The notes under the pieces were generated by a model that was not told the origin of the DNA, did no database searches, and was given only the letters and a program-made list of their open reading frames with translations. DNA of 64,000 bases from positions 4,271,431-4,335,430 of the forward strand of contig NZ_LGQW01000015.1 in assembly GCF_003116035.1 (NCBI RefSeq), written 5' to 3'. The translations under genes were made by a program, and so were the position numbers. The first letter of the stretch is position 1; each line of letters opens with the position of its first letter. This document shows positions 18,393 to 28,358 of this stretch, one piece after another. This stretch comes from Azospirillum sp. TSH64. GTDB taxonomy: Bacteria; Pseudomonadota; Alphaproteobacteria; Azospirillales; Azospirillaceae.

Positions 18393-18920
18393 ATGCTTCA
18401 GCCCGCAACCGCCGACGACAGGATGGTCGCCACGCTGGTGACCCACGCCCTTGCGGTGCTGGACCATGACCCCGACGGTGCGCGGCGCTGCCTCGACCGG
18501 CTCGCCTCCCTGTTCGCCGGCCGGCGGGAAGAGCCGGAGGCCGTCGCCGCACCGCCGCCGTCCAAGGGTGGCCTGAGCTCCTGGCAGCTCCGCAGGGTAA
18601 CCGGGCATATCGAGGCCAACATCGCCCGACCGATCAGGGTGGAGACGCTGGCCGCCCTGGTCGGGCTCAGCAGCGGGCATTTCACCGCCGCCTTCAAGGC
18701 CAGCACCGGCGAAACGCCCCATTCCTACGTCATCGGGCGCCGCGTGCATCTGGCCCAGCGCCTGATGCTGGAAACCGACGAGCCGCTCTGCCAGATCGCC
18801 TTCGCCTGCGGCTTTGCCGATCAGGCCCACCTGACGCGCCTGTTCGGGTCCAGGGTCGGGCAGACGCCACTGCGCTGGCGCAAGGCAGGGCAGCGTTTGT
18901 GCGGCACCGAAACCCCTTGA
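18393..18920 (+). CDS. AraC-family transcriptional regulator (short)
   Basis: From the ATG with GGGAG about eight bases upstream the protein has 175 residues. Residues 70-170 form a complete AraC double helix-turn-helix: IEANIARPIRVETLAALVGL in the first half and CQIAFACGFADQAHLTRLF in the second. The N-terminal 65 residues are too short for a cupin ligand domain, so effector binding is unclear. It follows the flavin monooxygenase in the same direction and probably controls the catabolic cluster. Confidence 0.87.
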   Translation: MLQPATADDRMVATLVTHALAVLDHDPDGARRCLDRLASLFAGRREEPEAVAAPPPSKGGLSSWQLRRVTGHIEANIARPIRVETLAALVGLSSGHFTAAFKASTGETPHSYVIGRRVHLAQRLMLETDEPLCQIAFACGFADQAHLTRLFGSRVGQTPLRWRKAGQRLCGTETP

Positions 18921-18940
18921 CCCCGGACCATCCCACCCTG

Positions 18941-18964
18941 ATTTTAGATCAGACGATCTAAAAT
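18941..18964. promoter_or_regulatory. Perfect inverted repeat, operator of the TetR gene
   Basis: ATTTTAGATC and GATCTAAAAT are exact inverted 10-bp arms around AGAC, ending 20 bases before the TetR start codon. It is the most AT-rich patch in the area. Position and symmetry are those of a TetR autoregulatory operator. Confidence 0.75.
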
Positions 18965-18984
18965 GAATTCGGGAGGCGGAAGCG

Positions 18985-19587
18985 ATGGCTCGGCCGCGGA
19001 AGTTCGACGAGACGGCGGTTCTGGACGCGGCGGTGGACCGCTTCTGGACCCAGGGCTTCGAGGCGACCTCCACCAGGGAACTGGCGGAGAGCATGCAGAT
19101 GACGCTCGCCAGCGTCCACAACGCCTTCGGCGACAAACGGGCGCTGTTCCGCCGCTCGCTGGAGCATTACCTGGACGGCTCCCTGCGCGCCCGCATCGCC
19201 CGGCACGAGGCGGCACCCTCCCCGGCAGCGGCCATCGCCGGCTTCCTGCGGGAAAGCATCGAGCGCTCGCTCGGCGACGGCTGCCGGCGCGGCTGCCTGC
19301 TGGTCAACTCCGCGCTGGAGGTCACGCCGGCCGATCCGGAGATGCGCGATTACCTGAACGCCGAACTGGCGACCATCGAGAACTTCTTCCGCCGTTGCAT
19401 CGTCAAGGGACGGCAAGGCGGCGAGATCCCCGCCGGCATCGGTGCCGACGATGCGGCCCGCCTGCTCTTCTCCTGCCTGCTGGGCATCCGGGTGCTGGCC
19501 CGCGTCCGCCCCGAACGCAGCCTGCTGGAGGGGGCGGCCCGTGCCGCCCTCGCCAGCCTCGGCCTGCCACCGATGCCGGACATCTGA
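18985..19587 (+). CDS. TetR/AcrR family transcriptional regulator
   Basis: The 200-residue protein has an N-terminal TetR helix-turn-helix (about 8-55: VLDAAVDRFWTQGFEATSTR, then MTLASVHNAFGDKRALF) and a C-terminal ligand domain containing the conserved GCLLVNSALE. This C-terminal type is shared with AcuR/NemR-like regulators that respond to electrophiles. A GGGAGGCGG ribosome site precedes the start, and a perfect palindrome lies just upstream. An MFS gene follows by 85 bases and is the likely target. Confidence 0.9.
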   Translation: MARPRKFDETAVLDAAVDRFWTQGFEATSTRELAESMQMTLASVHNAFGDKRALFRRSLEHYLDGSLRARIARHEAAPSPAAAIAGFLRESIERSLGDGCRRGCLLVNSALEVTPADPEMRDYLNAELATIENFFRRCIVKGRQGGEIPAGIGADDAARLLFSCLLGIRVLARVRPERSLLEGAARAALASLGLPPMPDI

Positions 19588-19672
19588 TCGGCCCCGCCGA
19601 ACTCCATTCCCGAGATCTCCCGATCAACCGGGCGGGCCGCAGCCGCGGCGCCGTCAACAGGGACGCACGCCC

Positions 19673-20911
19673 ATGAGCACGACCTCCGTTGGTGCGAAGG
19701 ATCACCTCGACAGTTCCGCCTGGATGGCGACGTTCGCCGGCATGGCGGGCAGTCTCGTCGCCATCGGCCTGGCACGCTTCGCCTATTCGCCGCTGGTCCC
19801 GTCGCTGATCGAGGCGCACTGGTTTTCCGCCGGTGACGCCGTGACGCTGGGGGCGGCGAATTTCGCCGGCTATCTGGCGGGCGCCCTGCTCGGCCGGCCG
19901 TTGGCCGGGCTGCTGCCGAACCGGGCGCTGCTGCGGCTGCTGATGCTGGCGACATCCCTCGCCTTCATCGCCTGTGCCTATCCGCTCTCGCTGGCCTGGT
20001 TCTTCGGATGGCGGTTCGTCTCCGGCCTTGCCGGCGGCGCCATCATGGTGCTGGTCGCGACCAGCATTTTGCCTCACATCCCCGCCTCGCGGCGCGGCTT
20101 CGTCAGTGGAATGATCTTTCTCGGCATCGGGCTTGGCATCGCCGCGTCGGGCACCGCCGTGCCGGCGCTGATGCGGCTCGGCCTGCAAGAGACGTGGCTC
20201 GGGCTTGGCGGGCTGTCGCTGCTGCTGACCGCCCTGTCCTGGTTCGGCTGGCCGGCCTCGGCACCGCCGCAAGGAATCGCCGCCCCGGCGGTGGAACACG
20301 CCCCAAAGCATGAAGGGGGTGTCCTGCGCACCCTCTACGGCGAATATGCGCTGAACGCCCTTGGGCTGGTGCCGGTGATGCTGCTGCTGGTCGATTACGT
20401 CGCCCGCGGGCTGGGCCATGGCGCGGACACCGGTGCTTTCTATTGGGTCCTGTATGGCGTGGCGTCAGTGGCCGGGCCCGTCGCCGTCGGATCGCTGGCA
20501 GACCGGGTCGGCTATGCCGCGGCCTACCGCATCGCCCTGCTGCTTCAGGCCGTGGCCGTCGCCACCCTGGCGGTCAGCGGTAATCCGTTGGTGGTCGGCG
20601 CTGCTACGGTGATCATCGGCGCCCTGACGCCGGGCGTGGTTCCCCTGGTGCTGGGCCGCATCCACGAACTGCTGCCGCACAGCCAGACCGAACAGCGCGC
20701 GGCCTGGAGCCGGGCCACCACCGCCTTCGCCCTGTTCCAGGCGCTGGGCGGCTACGGATACTCCTATCTCTTCACCCACAGCGGGCAGAGCTATGCCGCC
20801 GTCTTCCTGTGCGGCGCCGTCGCCCTGACGGTTGCGCTGGGCGCCGACATCCTGGTCAACGCCCGCCGCCGCCATCATCCGGGGAAGCGGGCGGCCGCCA
20901 TCCGGTCCTGA
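19673..20911 (+). CDS. MFS transporter, YbfB/YjiJ family
   Basis: The 412-residue, twelve-helix protein has the YbfB/YjiJ signature MAGSLVAIGLARFAYSPLVP at the N-terminus, and GRPLAGLLPNRALLR after the second helix. It probably exports a small organic molecule. It follows the TetR gene and is likely repressed by it. Its last 37 bases overlap the 3' end of the convergent LysR gene. Confidence 0.87.
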   Translation: MSTTSVGAKDHLDSSAWMATFAGMAGSLVAIGLARFAYSPLVPSLIEAHWFSAGDAVTLGAANFAGYLAGALLGRPLAGLLPNRALLRLLMLATSLAFIACAYPLSLAWFFGWRFVSGLAGGAIMVLVATSILPHIPASRRGFVSGMIFLGIGLGIAASGTAVPALMRLGLQETWLGLGGLSLLLTALSWFGWPASAPPQGIAAPAVEHAPKHEGGVLRTLYGEYALNALGLVPVMLLLVDYVARGLGHGADTGAFYWVLYGVASVAGPVAVGSLADRVGYAAAYRIALLLQAVAVATLAVSGNPLVVGAATVIIGALTPGVVPLVLGRIHELLPHSQTEQRAAWSRATTAFALFQALGGYGYSYLFTHSGQSYAAVFLCGAVALTVALGADILVNARRRHHPGKRAAAIRS

Positions 20912-21810
20912 AACTCCTTCTGCAAGTGGTCCAGGAAGGCGCGCACCGCCGGGTTGGTACGGCGGCTTTCCGGCCACAGCGCGGTGATGGTGTGCCGCTC
21001 GACGGCGAAGTCGGACAACACCGGGATCAGCCCGCCACGCGCCACATAGGGGGCGGCGATGAAGGTGGCGGCGATGCCGATGCCGCCGCCGGCCGCCAGT
21101 GCGGCGACCAGCGCGTCGCTGACATCGACGACGATGCCGGACGGCGGTACGACCTCGACCAGACGCTCGCCGATCCGGAAGGGCCAACGCAGCGTCTGTC
21201 CCGTGCTCTGGAAACGCAGGCTGACGGTGTCGTGACCATCCAGCCCGTCCGGGTGCACCGGCGTGCCGCGAGCCGCCAGATAGGCGGGCGAGGCGAAGCA
21301 GCAGAGCCGATGCGACGCCAGCCGACGCGACAGCAGCCGTGAATCCGCAAGCTCGCCGATCCGCACCGCAACGTCGATCCCCTCCTCGATGAGATCGACC
21401 ATCCGGTCGTTCAGGCGCAGATCGACCGACACCTTGGGATGGAGCCGCCGGAAGCCCGGCAGCGCCGGCGCGATGACATGGACGCCGATCGGCAGCGACG
21501 CCGCGACCCGCAGCGTGCCCGACGGTTCCGAGCGGGCCGCCTTCGCCGCCTGCTCGATCTCCTCCGCGTCGCGCAGCAGCCTCAGCGCATGCTCGTGCAG
21601 ATCCCTGCCCTCCGCCGTCAGCGTCAGCGAACGCGTTGTCCGGGTGAACAGCGACACCCCGAGCCGCTGCTCCAGCCGCTGCACGCTCTTGCTGACGGCC
21701 GAGGGCGAGACCGACAGCGAACGGGCGGCGGCGGTGAAGCTGCCCAACGTCCCGGCACGGGCGAAAGCAATCAGGCCGGTCAGGCTTTCCAGAATGATTT
21801 GTTCCTTCAT
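20875..21810 (-). CDS. LysR family transcriptional regulator
   Basis: I start at the ATG ending at 21810 (MKEQIILESL), which places the helix-turn-helix at the usual position (SFTAAARSLSVSPSAVSKSV, LFTRTTRSLTLT). The product has 311 residues. The C-terminal substrate domain is intact. It is divergent from an NADP-dependent oxidoreductase, with 89 bases between starts, which is the classical LysR arrangement with its target. Its 3' end overlaps the convergent MFS gene by 37 bases. Confidence 0.9.
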   Translation of the reverse strand: MKEQIILESLTGLIAFARAGTLGSFTAAARSLSVSPSAVSKSVQRLEQRLGVSLFTRTTRSLTLTAEGRDLHEHALRLLRDAEEIEQAAKAARSEPSGTLRVAASLPIGVHVIAPALPGFRRLHPKVSVDLRLNDRMVDLIEEGIDVAVRIGELADSRLLSRRLASHRLCCFASPAYLAARGTPVHPDGLDGHDTVSLRFQSTGQTLRWPFRIGERLVEVVPPSGIVVDVSDALVAALAAGGGIGIAATFIAAPYVARGGLIPVLSDFAVERHTITALWPESRRTNPAVRAFLDHLQKEFQDRMAAARFPG

Positions 21811-21899
21811 GGCATGAGTGAAGCGATACCGAGACCGATTATCAATCCGAAAGCTGCCGGCCATATGGTCTTCCGGTTCTGAAGCCTGGAAAGGGGACC

Positions 21900-22919
21900 A
21901 TGATGAACGAGACGATGAAAGCAGTCCGGTTGCATGCCTTCGGCGGTCCGGAGGTGCTGGTTTACGAAGATGCGCCGAAGCCCGTGCCGAAGCCGGGCGA
22001 GGTCCTGATCCGCGTCCATGCGGTCGGCATCAATCCTCCCGACTGGTACCTGCGCGACGGCTATCGGATGCTTCCTCCCGAATGGCAGCCGAAGGTCTCC
22101 TTCCCCGTCATCGTCGGAACGGACGTTTCCGGCGTCGTCGAGGCCGTCGCCGACGATGTGCGCACGCTGGCGCCCGGCGACGAGGTCTACGCGATGATCC
22201 GTTTTCCTGCCGGCCTCGCCGGGGACAGCCGGGCCTATGCGGAGTATGCCACCGCACCGGCAACGGATGTCGGCCGCAAGCCGGCCGGGATCGACCATGT
22301 GCAGGCTGCCGCGGCCCCGATGTCTCTGCTGACCGCATGGCAGTTCCTGATCGATCTGGGCCACGACGAAGCGAACCCGCTCCAGCCGCACCAGCACCTG
22401 CCGGTGCCGCTCGACGGCAGGACCGTGCTGGTGAACGGGGCCGCCGGCGGTGTCGGACACCTTGCGCTTCAGCTTGCGAAATGGCGGGGCGCACAGGTCA
22501 TCGCCGTCGCCTCCACCCGGCATGAGGTGCTTCTGCGCGACCTCGGCGCCGACGATGTCATCGATTACACCAAGGTCAAGGCCGAGGAGGTGGTGCGCGG
22601 AGTCGACCTTATCGTCGATGCGGTCGGCGGTCCATCCTCCGCCCGGTTCCTGAAGACGCTGAAGCGCGGCGGCGCCCTGTTTCCGATTTTCCCGCTGGGC
22701 CTCGACGCCGCGACCGAGGCGGCCGAGCGGGGCGTCACGGTTTCGGCGACGCAGGTCCGCTCCAACGGCGCGCAACTGACGGAAATCGCCGGACTCCTTG
22801 ACGACGGCACCATCCGCGTCGTCATCGACAGCGTCTTCCCTCTCGCAGACGCCCGCCTGGCCCATGAGCGTGCCGCAAAGGGCCATGTGCAGGGCAAGAT
22901 CGTGCTCACCGCCGTCTGA
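21900..22919 (+). CDS. NADP-dependent oxidoreductase, quinone reductase-like MDR family
   Basis: The 339-residue enzyme belongs to the zinc-independent medium-chain dehydrogenase/reductase group. The GroES-like N-terminus includes AVGINPPDWYLRDGY and FPVIVGTDVSGVVEAV. The cofactor fold has LVNGAAGGVGHLALQLAKW. No zinc-ligand cysteine pattern is present. AGGGGA is very close to the first ATG, so the ATG at 21903 is an equally good start. The divergent LysR gene probably regulates it. It may reduce quinones or reactive enones, but the substrate is unknown. Confidence 0.87.
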   Translation: MMNETMKAVRLHAFGGPEVLVYEDAPKPVPKPGEVLIRVHAVGINPPDWYLRDGYRMLPPEWQPKVSFPVIVGTDVSGVVEAVADDVRTLAPGDEVYAMIRFPAGLAGDSRAYAEYATAPATDVGRKPAGIDHVQAAAAPMSLLTAWQFLIDLGHDEANPLQPHQHLPVPLDGRTVLVNGAAGGVGHLALQLAKWRGAQVIAVASTRHEVLLRDLGADDVIDYTKVKAEEVVRGVDLIVDAVGGPSSARFLKTLKRGGALFPIFPLGLDAATEAAERGVTVSATQVRSNGAQLTEIAGLLDDGTIRVVIDSVFPLADARLAHERAAKGHVQGKIVLTAV

Positions 22920-22975
22920 GTGGGCGGTCCCGTCACGCATGACCCGCCAGCGGCCTCGTTCCAGCGGCGGCCCAG

Positions 22976-23002
22976 CCGGATGCATTCAAAGATTGCATCC
23001 GG
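22976..23002. repeat. Perfect 9-bp inverted repeat downstream of the oxidoreductase
   Basis: CCGGATGCA and TGCATCCGG flank a nine-base loop, 57 bases after the stop codon. No T run follows. It could be a rho-assisted end structure or a protein site. Confidence 0.4.
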
Positions 23003-23123
23003 AAGCCACGATCACCCGGCAGATCGAAGCCCAAGCTCAAGCCCAGGCTTGCAACCTGCTTCACGTACGCACCATTCTGTGACCGCAGCCGGTATGAGAA
23101 AACCGACACCGAGAGGACACGAC

Positions 23124-23564
23124 GTGCAGTCAGAGATTGTTGAGATTTCCGAAGGACAGACTGAAGCGGCCGTGCCGGCCCTGCAGGTGCTGTGGCCGAA
23201 ATATGAGGCGGCGGAGATGACCCGCATCATCGACACGGAGTTGCGACCGAACGGCTACCGCCTCGCCGGCATTTTCCCCGAGCAGGACGGCCCGGCGGCC
23301 TGCATCGTGGGCTTCCGCCTGCAACATTCGCTGTGGCTGGGGAAGTCCCTCTACATCGTCGACATGGCGACGCTGCCGGACTATCGCGGCCGCGGCTATG
23401 CCGCCCTCATCCTCGACTGGGTGAAGGCGGAGGCGGAACGGCTGGACTGCAAGGCGCTGCATCTCGACTCCGCTGTCGGTCCGGAGCGCAGCAGCGCCCA
23501 CCGCGTCTATATGGGCAAGCGCTACCAGATCGCCTGCCACCACTTCGTGCACAAGCTGGGCTAG
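23124..23564 (+). CDS. GNAT family N-acetyltransferase
   Basis: A GTG start is preferred because GAGAGG sits seven bases upstream. It gives 146 residues, the usual GNAT size. An in-frame upstream extension lacks a ribosome site. The acetyl-CoA loop is visible as LPDYRGRGYAALILDWVKAEA, after the strand SLYIVDMATL. The acetyl acceptor is unknown. It stands alone, with about 200 non-coding bases before it and a convergent isomerase gene after it. Confidence 0.85.
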   Translation: MQSEIVEISEGQTEAAVPALQVLWPKYEAAEMTRIIDTELRPNGYRLAGIFPEQDGPAACIVGFRLQHSLWLGKSLYIVDMATLPDYRGRGYAALILDWVKAEAERLDCKALHLDSAVGPERSSAHRVYMGKRYQIACHHFVHKLG

Positions 23565-23577
23565 CCCCGCGGGATCG

Positions 23578-24360
23578 TCACTGGGCCGCTGCGCGATACG
23601 GGGCGAACCAGCCGAGCCCGTCCAGCGTGGCGGCGCGCGGCCGGTATTCGCAGCCGACGAAACCGCAATAGCCGAGCCGGTCCAGCTCGGCAAACAGGAA
23701 GGGCCAGTTCAGCTCCTCGCCGTCCGGTTCGTTGCGCGACGGGATGGAGGCGATCTGAACATGCCCGACCAGCGGCATCAGCCGGCGCAGCGCCACGGTC
23801 ACGTCGCCATGCAGGATCTGCCGGTGGTAGAGGTCGAACTGGAGCCGGACGTTGGACAGCCCAGCCTCGGCGATCAGCCGTTCGGCAAGGTCGAAATCGT
23901 TCAGGAAATAACCGGGCATGTCGCGCCCGTTGATCGGCTCCAGCAACAGCTCGATCTCACGGTCAGCCAGCGCCTCTCCGGCATGGCGGACGGCCCGCCG
24001 GTAGGCGTCGAGCGCCACCGGATCGGCGGAATCGGCCAGCCCGGCCATCATGTGGAGACGCCGGCAGCCGGTCGCGCCGGCATAATCGAGCGCCTTGGCG
24101 ACCGCGGCGCGGAACTCGTCGAAGCGGTCCGGCAGGGCGGCAAGCCCGCGTTCCCCGGCGGCCCAGTCGCCGGGCGGCATGTTGAACAGCGCCTGGGTCA
24201 GGCCGTTGCGCTCCAGCCGCTTCCCCACCGCGTCCGGTGCATGTTCGTAGGGAAAGAGATATTCGACCGCCCGGAACCCGACATCGGCGGCGACAGCGAA
24301 GCGGTCCAGGAACGGCCACTCCGTGAACATCATCGTCAGATTCGCGGCAAAGGCGGGCAT
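23578..24360 (-). CDS. hyi: Hydroxypyruvate isomerase
   Basis: The 260-residue TIM-barrel protein matches the Hyi/OtnI family, which interconverts hydroxypyruvate and tartronate semialdehyde in glyoxylate-type carbon recovery. Visible family stretches are NLTMMFTEWPFLDRFAVAAD, FNMPPGDWAAGERG, LLLEPINGRDMPGYFL, LQFDLYHRQI and GCEYRP. The two metal-binding glutamates are in LLLEPINGR and GCEYRP. Glyoxylate carboligase and tartronate semialdehyde reductase genes are not adjacent, so the pathway partners lie elsewhere. Confidence 0.9.
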   Translation of the reverse strand: MPAFAANLTMMFTEWPFLDRFAVAADVGFRAVEYLFPYEHAPDAVGKRLERNGLTQALFNMPPGDWAAGERGLAALPDRFDEFRAAVAKALDYAGATGCRRLHMMAGLADSADPVALDAYRRAVRHAGEALADREIELLLEPINGRDMPGYFLNDFDLAERLIAEAGLSNVRLQFDLYHRQILHGDVTVALRRLMPLVGHVQIASIPSRNEPDGEELNWPFLFAELDRLGYCGFVGCEYRPRAATLDGLGWFAPYRAAAQ

Positions 24361-24492
24361 GGCGGCGGTAAGCTCCTACAGGCTGCTGACTGTGTCTGGA
24401 GACTGCCTCATCCGATAGCTTCCGGACAACCGCCGGCTTCCCGTCGAACAGCCTGTCCGTCGTCTTGCGCGTGCGCGCCGCAATGCTGACCT

Positions 24493-24511
24493 GCCAAGGC
24501 TGCGCCTTGGC
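24493..24511. repeat. Perfect 8-bp hairpin in the hyi/MOSC intergenic region
   Basis: GCCAAGGC and GCCTTGGC surround TGC, about 80 bases before the MOSC gene. No T run follows. The 231-base gap between hyi and the MOSC gene shows nothing else I can name. Confidence 0.35.
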
Positions 24512-24591
24512 TGGCGCCGGGCGGGCGGCGATAAGGAAACGCACGCCTGAAGCCGAAGCCATTCGGCAGTCACCAAAGCGGAGAACGGCCG

Positions 24592-25281
24592 ATGACCAAG
24601 TCCACCATGCTGAACGCAGTCCTGACCGGCAAGGCGGTCCCGTTCGGCCGGCCGGACACGCTCAGCGCCATCGGCAAGCATCCGGTCGATGCCGCCATTG
24701 CCATCGGTCCGGCAGGCCTGGAGGGCGACGAACAGGCCGACCGCCGCAACCATGGCGGGCCGGACAAGGCGATCCACCATTATCCCTTCGACCATTACGC
24801 GGCCTGGCGCGGCGACCTGCCCGCCCCCTGCCCGCTGCTGGAATCCGTCGGTGCCTTCGGCGAGAATTTCTCGACGCTCGGCCTGACGGAGGAGATGGTC
24901 TGCGTCGGCGACATCTTCCGCATCGGCACGGCGACGGTGCAGGTCAGCCAGGGGCGCCAGCCCTGCTGGAAGCTGAACCACCGCTTCGGCGTGACGGACA
25001 TGGCGCGGCGGGTGCAATCAACCGGCCGGACCGGCTGGTATTACCGCGTGCTGGAACCGGGCATCGTCGCCGCCGGCGGCGGGATCGCTCTGGTCGAGCG
25101 TCCGCTGCCCGACTGGCCGCTCGCCCGCATCCTGCGTGCCTTCTACCACGACACCGGCGACCTCCCCACGCTCGCCGGCATTGCGGAACTAGAGCCGCTT
25201 GCCACCGGCTGGCGCACGCTCGCCCGGCGCCGGGTGGAGAGCGGCAGGGTGGAGGACTGGTCCAACCGCCTCGGCGAATAG
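24592..25281 (+). CDS. MOSC domain protein, YiiM type
   Basis: The 229-residue protein has a MOSC core with LEGDEQADRRNHGGPDKAIH and ESVGAFGENFSTLGL. The conserved cysteine that binds sulfurated molybdenum cofactor is in QGRQPCWKLN. A C-terminal three-alpha helical extension is present, as in E. coli YiiM, a reductase of N-hydroxylated purines. It probably reduces N-oxygenated compounds with a redox partner encoded elsewhere. GGAG-like sequence (GCGGAGAACGGCCG) precedes the ATG. Confidence 0.87.
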   Translation: MTKSTMLNAVLTGKAVPFGRPDTLSAIGKHPVDAAIAIGPAGLEGDEQADRRNHGGPDKAIHHYPFDHYAAWRGDLPAPCPLLESVGAFGENFSTLGLTEEMVCVGDIFRIGTATVQVSQGRQPCWKLNHRFGVTDMARRVQSTGRTGWYYRVLEPGIVAAGGGIALVERPLPDWPLARILRAFYHDTGDLPTLAGIAELEPLATGWRTLARRRVESGRVEDWSNRLGE

Positions 25282-25289
25282 TCCGGCCC

Positions 25290-25338
25290 GTTCGGATTTC
25301 CGAACGCCCGAGCGCGGGGCTCATTCGGAAATCCGAAC
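25290..25338. promoter_or_regulatory. Tandem enhancer-like sites upstream of the aspA-dct operon
   Basis: Two copies of a 14-bp dyad, TTCGGATTTCCGAA (in 25290-25305) and TTCGGAAATCCGAA (in 25323-25338), are reverse complements of each other over 15 bases. Their centres are 33 bases apart, about three helical turns. They end about 75 bases before a sigma-54 promoter and lie 100-150 bases before the predicted transcript start. This is where NtrC-family activators such as DctD bind. Assignment to DctD is inference from the operon content. Confidence 0.65.
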
Positions 25339-25411
25339 ATCAGCGGCTCTGACCAGCAATCCTATCCAAAAAGATCAATGGCTTAGGCCGCGACGTCCTG
25401 TCAGCCCGCGC

Positions 25412-25427
25412 TGGCATGACGGTTGCT
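25412..25427 (+). promoter_or_regulatory. Sigma-54 (RpoN) promoter of aspA-dctABD
   Basis: The sequence TGGCATGACGGTTGCT matches the -24/-12 consensus TGGCACG-N4-TTGCW at every position but one, with the required spacing between the GG (25413-25414) and GC (25425-25426) doublets. Transcription would start near 25438, about 50 bases before the aspA start codon. The downstream operon encodes a sigma-54 activator, which supports the call. Confidence 0.8.
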
Positions 25428-25439
25428 CCTGATTGGGTG

Positions 25440-25459
25440 CGTCCCGCGCAGACGGGACG
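25440..25459 (+). promoter_or_regulatory. Hairpin at the predicted 5' end of the aspA transcript
   Basis: CGTCCCG and CGGGACG are exact arms around six bases, starting right at the predicted transcript start. It could stabilise the 5' end of the mRNA or be a repressor site. Confidence 0.4.
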
Positions 25460-25486
25460 GTCTCAATCAAGGGAGCGAAACGTCCA

Positions 25487-26902
<1,416 letters not shown>

Positions 26903-27005
26903 CCCGTTCCGCCAACCCGGCTCCGACCCGCTCGGGGCCGGCTCCCATCGACCGCAACCCGGCCGGCGCGTAGAGGCGGGCGGGACAAGGTGAGGTAACA
27001 GGACC

Positions 27006-28283
27006 ATGAACAAACAGACGACGCTGATCATCGTCGCCATGCTGCTGGGCATCGTCACCGGCTATGTCTGCAACAGCCTGTTCGACGCGGCCACCGCCAA
27101 GGAGATCGCGGGCTATTTCGCGATGGTGACGGACATCTTCCTGCGGCTGATCAAGATGATCATCGCGCCCCTGATCTTCGCCACCCTGGTCGCCGGCATG
27201 GCCGGCATGGGCGACGCCCGCACCGTCGGCCGCATCGGCGGCAAGGCGGTGGGCTGGTTCCTGATGGCATCCTTCGTGTCGCTGTTCATCGGGCTGATCT
27301 TCGCCAACCTGCTGCATCCGGGCGCCAATGTCGGCGTGCCGCTGCCCGACGTGGCGGCCAGCGCCGGCCTGAAGACCTCTGCCCTGAACCTGAAGGATTT
27401 CCTGACCCACGTCTTCCCGCGCAACTTCTTCGAGGCGATGGCGAACAACGAGATCCTGCAGATCCTGATCTTCTCGGTCTTCGTCGGTCTCGCCATCGGC
27501 CAACTGCGCGACACCAAGGCCGGCCTGCTCGCCCGCTCGATCGAAGAGGTCGTGCCGGTGATGCTGAAGGTCACCGACTATGTCATGCGCTTCGCCCCCA
27601 TCGGCGTCTTCGCCGCCGTCGCCAACGTGGTGACCACCCAGGGGCTGGGCGTGCTGCTGGTCTATGGCAAATTCATGGGCAGCTTCTACGTGGCGCTGGC
27701 CGTGCTGTGGGCGGTGCTGGTCTTCGCCGGCTTCTTCGTCCTGAAGGGTGACGTGTTCCGCGTGGTCAAGGCGATGCGCCAGCCGATGCTGCTGGGCTTC
27801 TCCACCGCGTCCAGCGAATCCGCCTATCCCCGCGTGATGGAGGAGCTGAAGACGCTCGGCGTGCGCGAGCGGGTGATCGGCTTCGTGCTGCCGCTCGGCT
27901 ATTCGTTCAACCTCGACGGCTCGATGATCTACACGGCCTTCGCGTCGCTGTTCATCGCCCAGGCCTATGGCATCCCGCTGACGCTGGAACAGCAGATCGT
28001 CATGCTGCTGGTGCTGATGGTGTCGAGCAAGGGCATCGCCGGCGTTCCGCGCTCCTCGCTGGTGGTGGTGGCCGCGGTGCTGCCGATGTTCCACCTGCCG
28101 GAGGCCGGCGTGCTGCTGATCATGGGCATCGACCACTTCCTCGACATGGGCCGCACCGCCACCAACGTGCTGGGCAACGGCATCGCCACCACGGTGGTCG
28201 CCAAGTGGGAAAACGCCATCGGCACCGAAGAGACCGAGGAAGAGGTCGGCACCGCCCTCCCCTCCCCGGCCGCTGCCGGGTAA
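27006..28283 (+). CDS. dctA: C4-dicarboxylate:cation symporter, DctA/DAACS family
   Basis: The 425-residue inner-membrane protein has the DAACS fold. Visible family stretches are IFLRLIKMIIAPLIFATLVA in helix 2, the serine-rich hairpin STASSESAYPRVMEEL, the transport motif GYSFNLDGSMIYTA and the late helix IDHFLDMGRTATNVLGN. It should import fumarate, succinate, malate or aspartate with protons or sodium. It lies 103 bases after aspA with no terminator between, so uptake and aspartate breakdown are co-expressed. GltP-like glutamate/aspartate specificity cannot be excluded. Confidence 0.9.
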   Translation: MNKQTTLIIVAMLLGIVTGYVCNSLFDAATAKEIAGYFAMVTDIFLRLIKMIIAPLIFATLVAGMAGMGDARTVGRIGGKAVGWFLMASFVSLFIGLIFANLLHPGANVGVPLPDVAASAGLKTSALNLKDFLTHVFPRNFFEAMANNEILQILIFSVFVGLAIGQLRDTKAGLLARSIEEVVPVMLKVTDYVMRFAPIGVFAAVANVVTTQGLGVLLVYGKFMGSFYVALAVLWAVLVFAGFFVLKGDVFRVVKAMRQPMLLGFSTASSESAYPRVMEELKTLGVRERVIGFVLPLGYSFNLDGSMIYTAFASLFIAQAYGIPLTLEQQIVMLLVLMVSSKGIAGVPRSSLVVVAAVLPMFHLPEAGVLLIMGIDHFLDMGRTATNVLGNGIATTVVAKWENAIGTEETEEEVGTALPSPAAAG

Positions 28284-28358
28284 CGGACCGATACTCTGGC
28301 CGATATCGTGATTGGCCGGTCCGGAAGACAGGCGGGCAATGGAACGGGGGCTTCTGCT

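Noticed and set aside
25440..25459. Hairpin before aspA considered as a terminator
   Set aside because: No T run follows, and it lies between a strong sigma-54 promoter and the aspA start, so termination there would make little sense.
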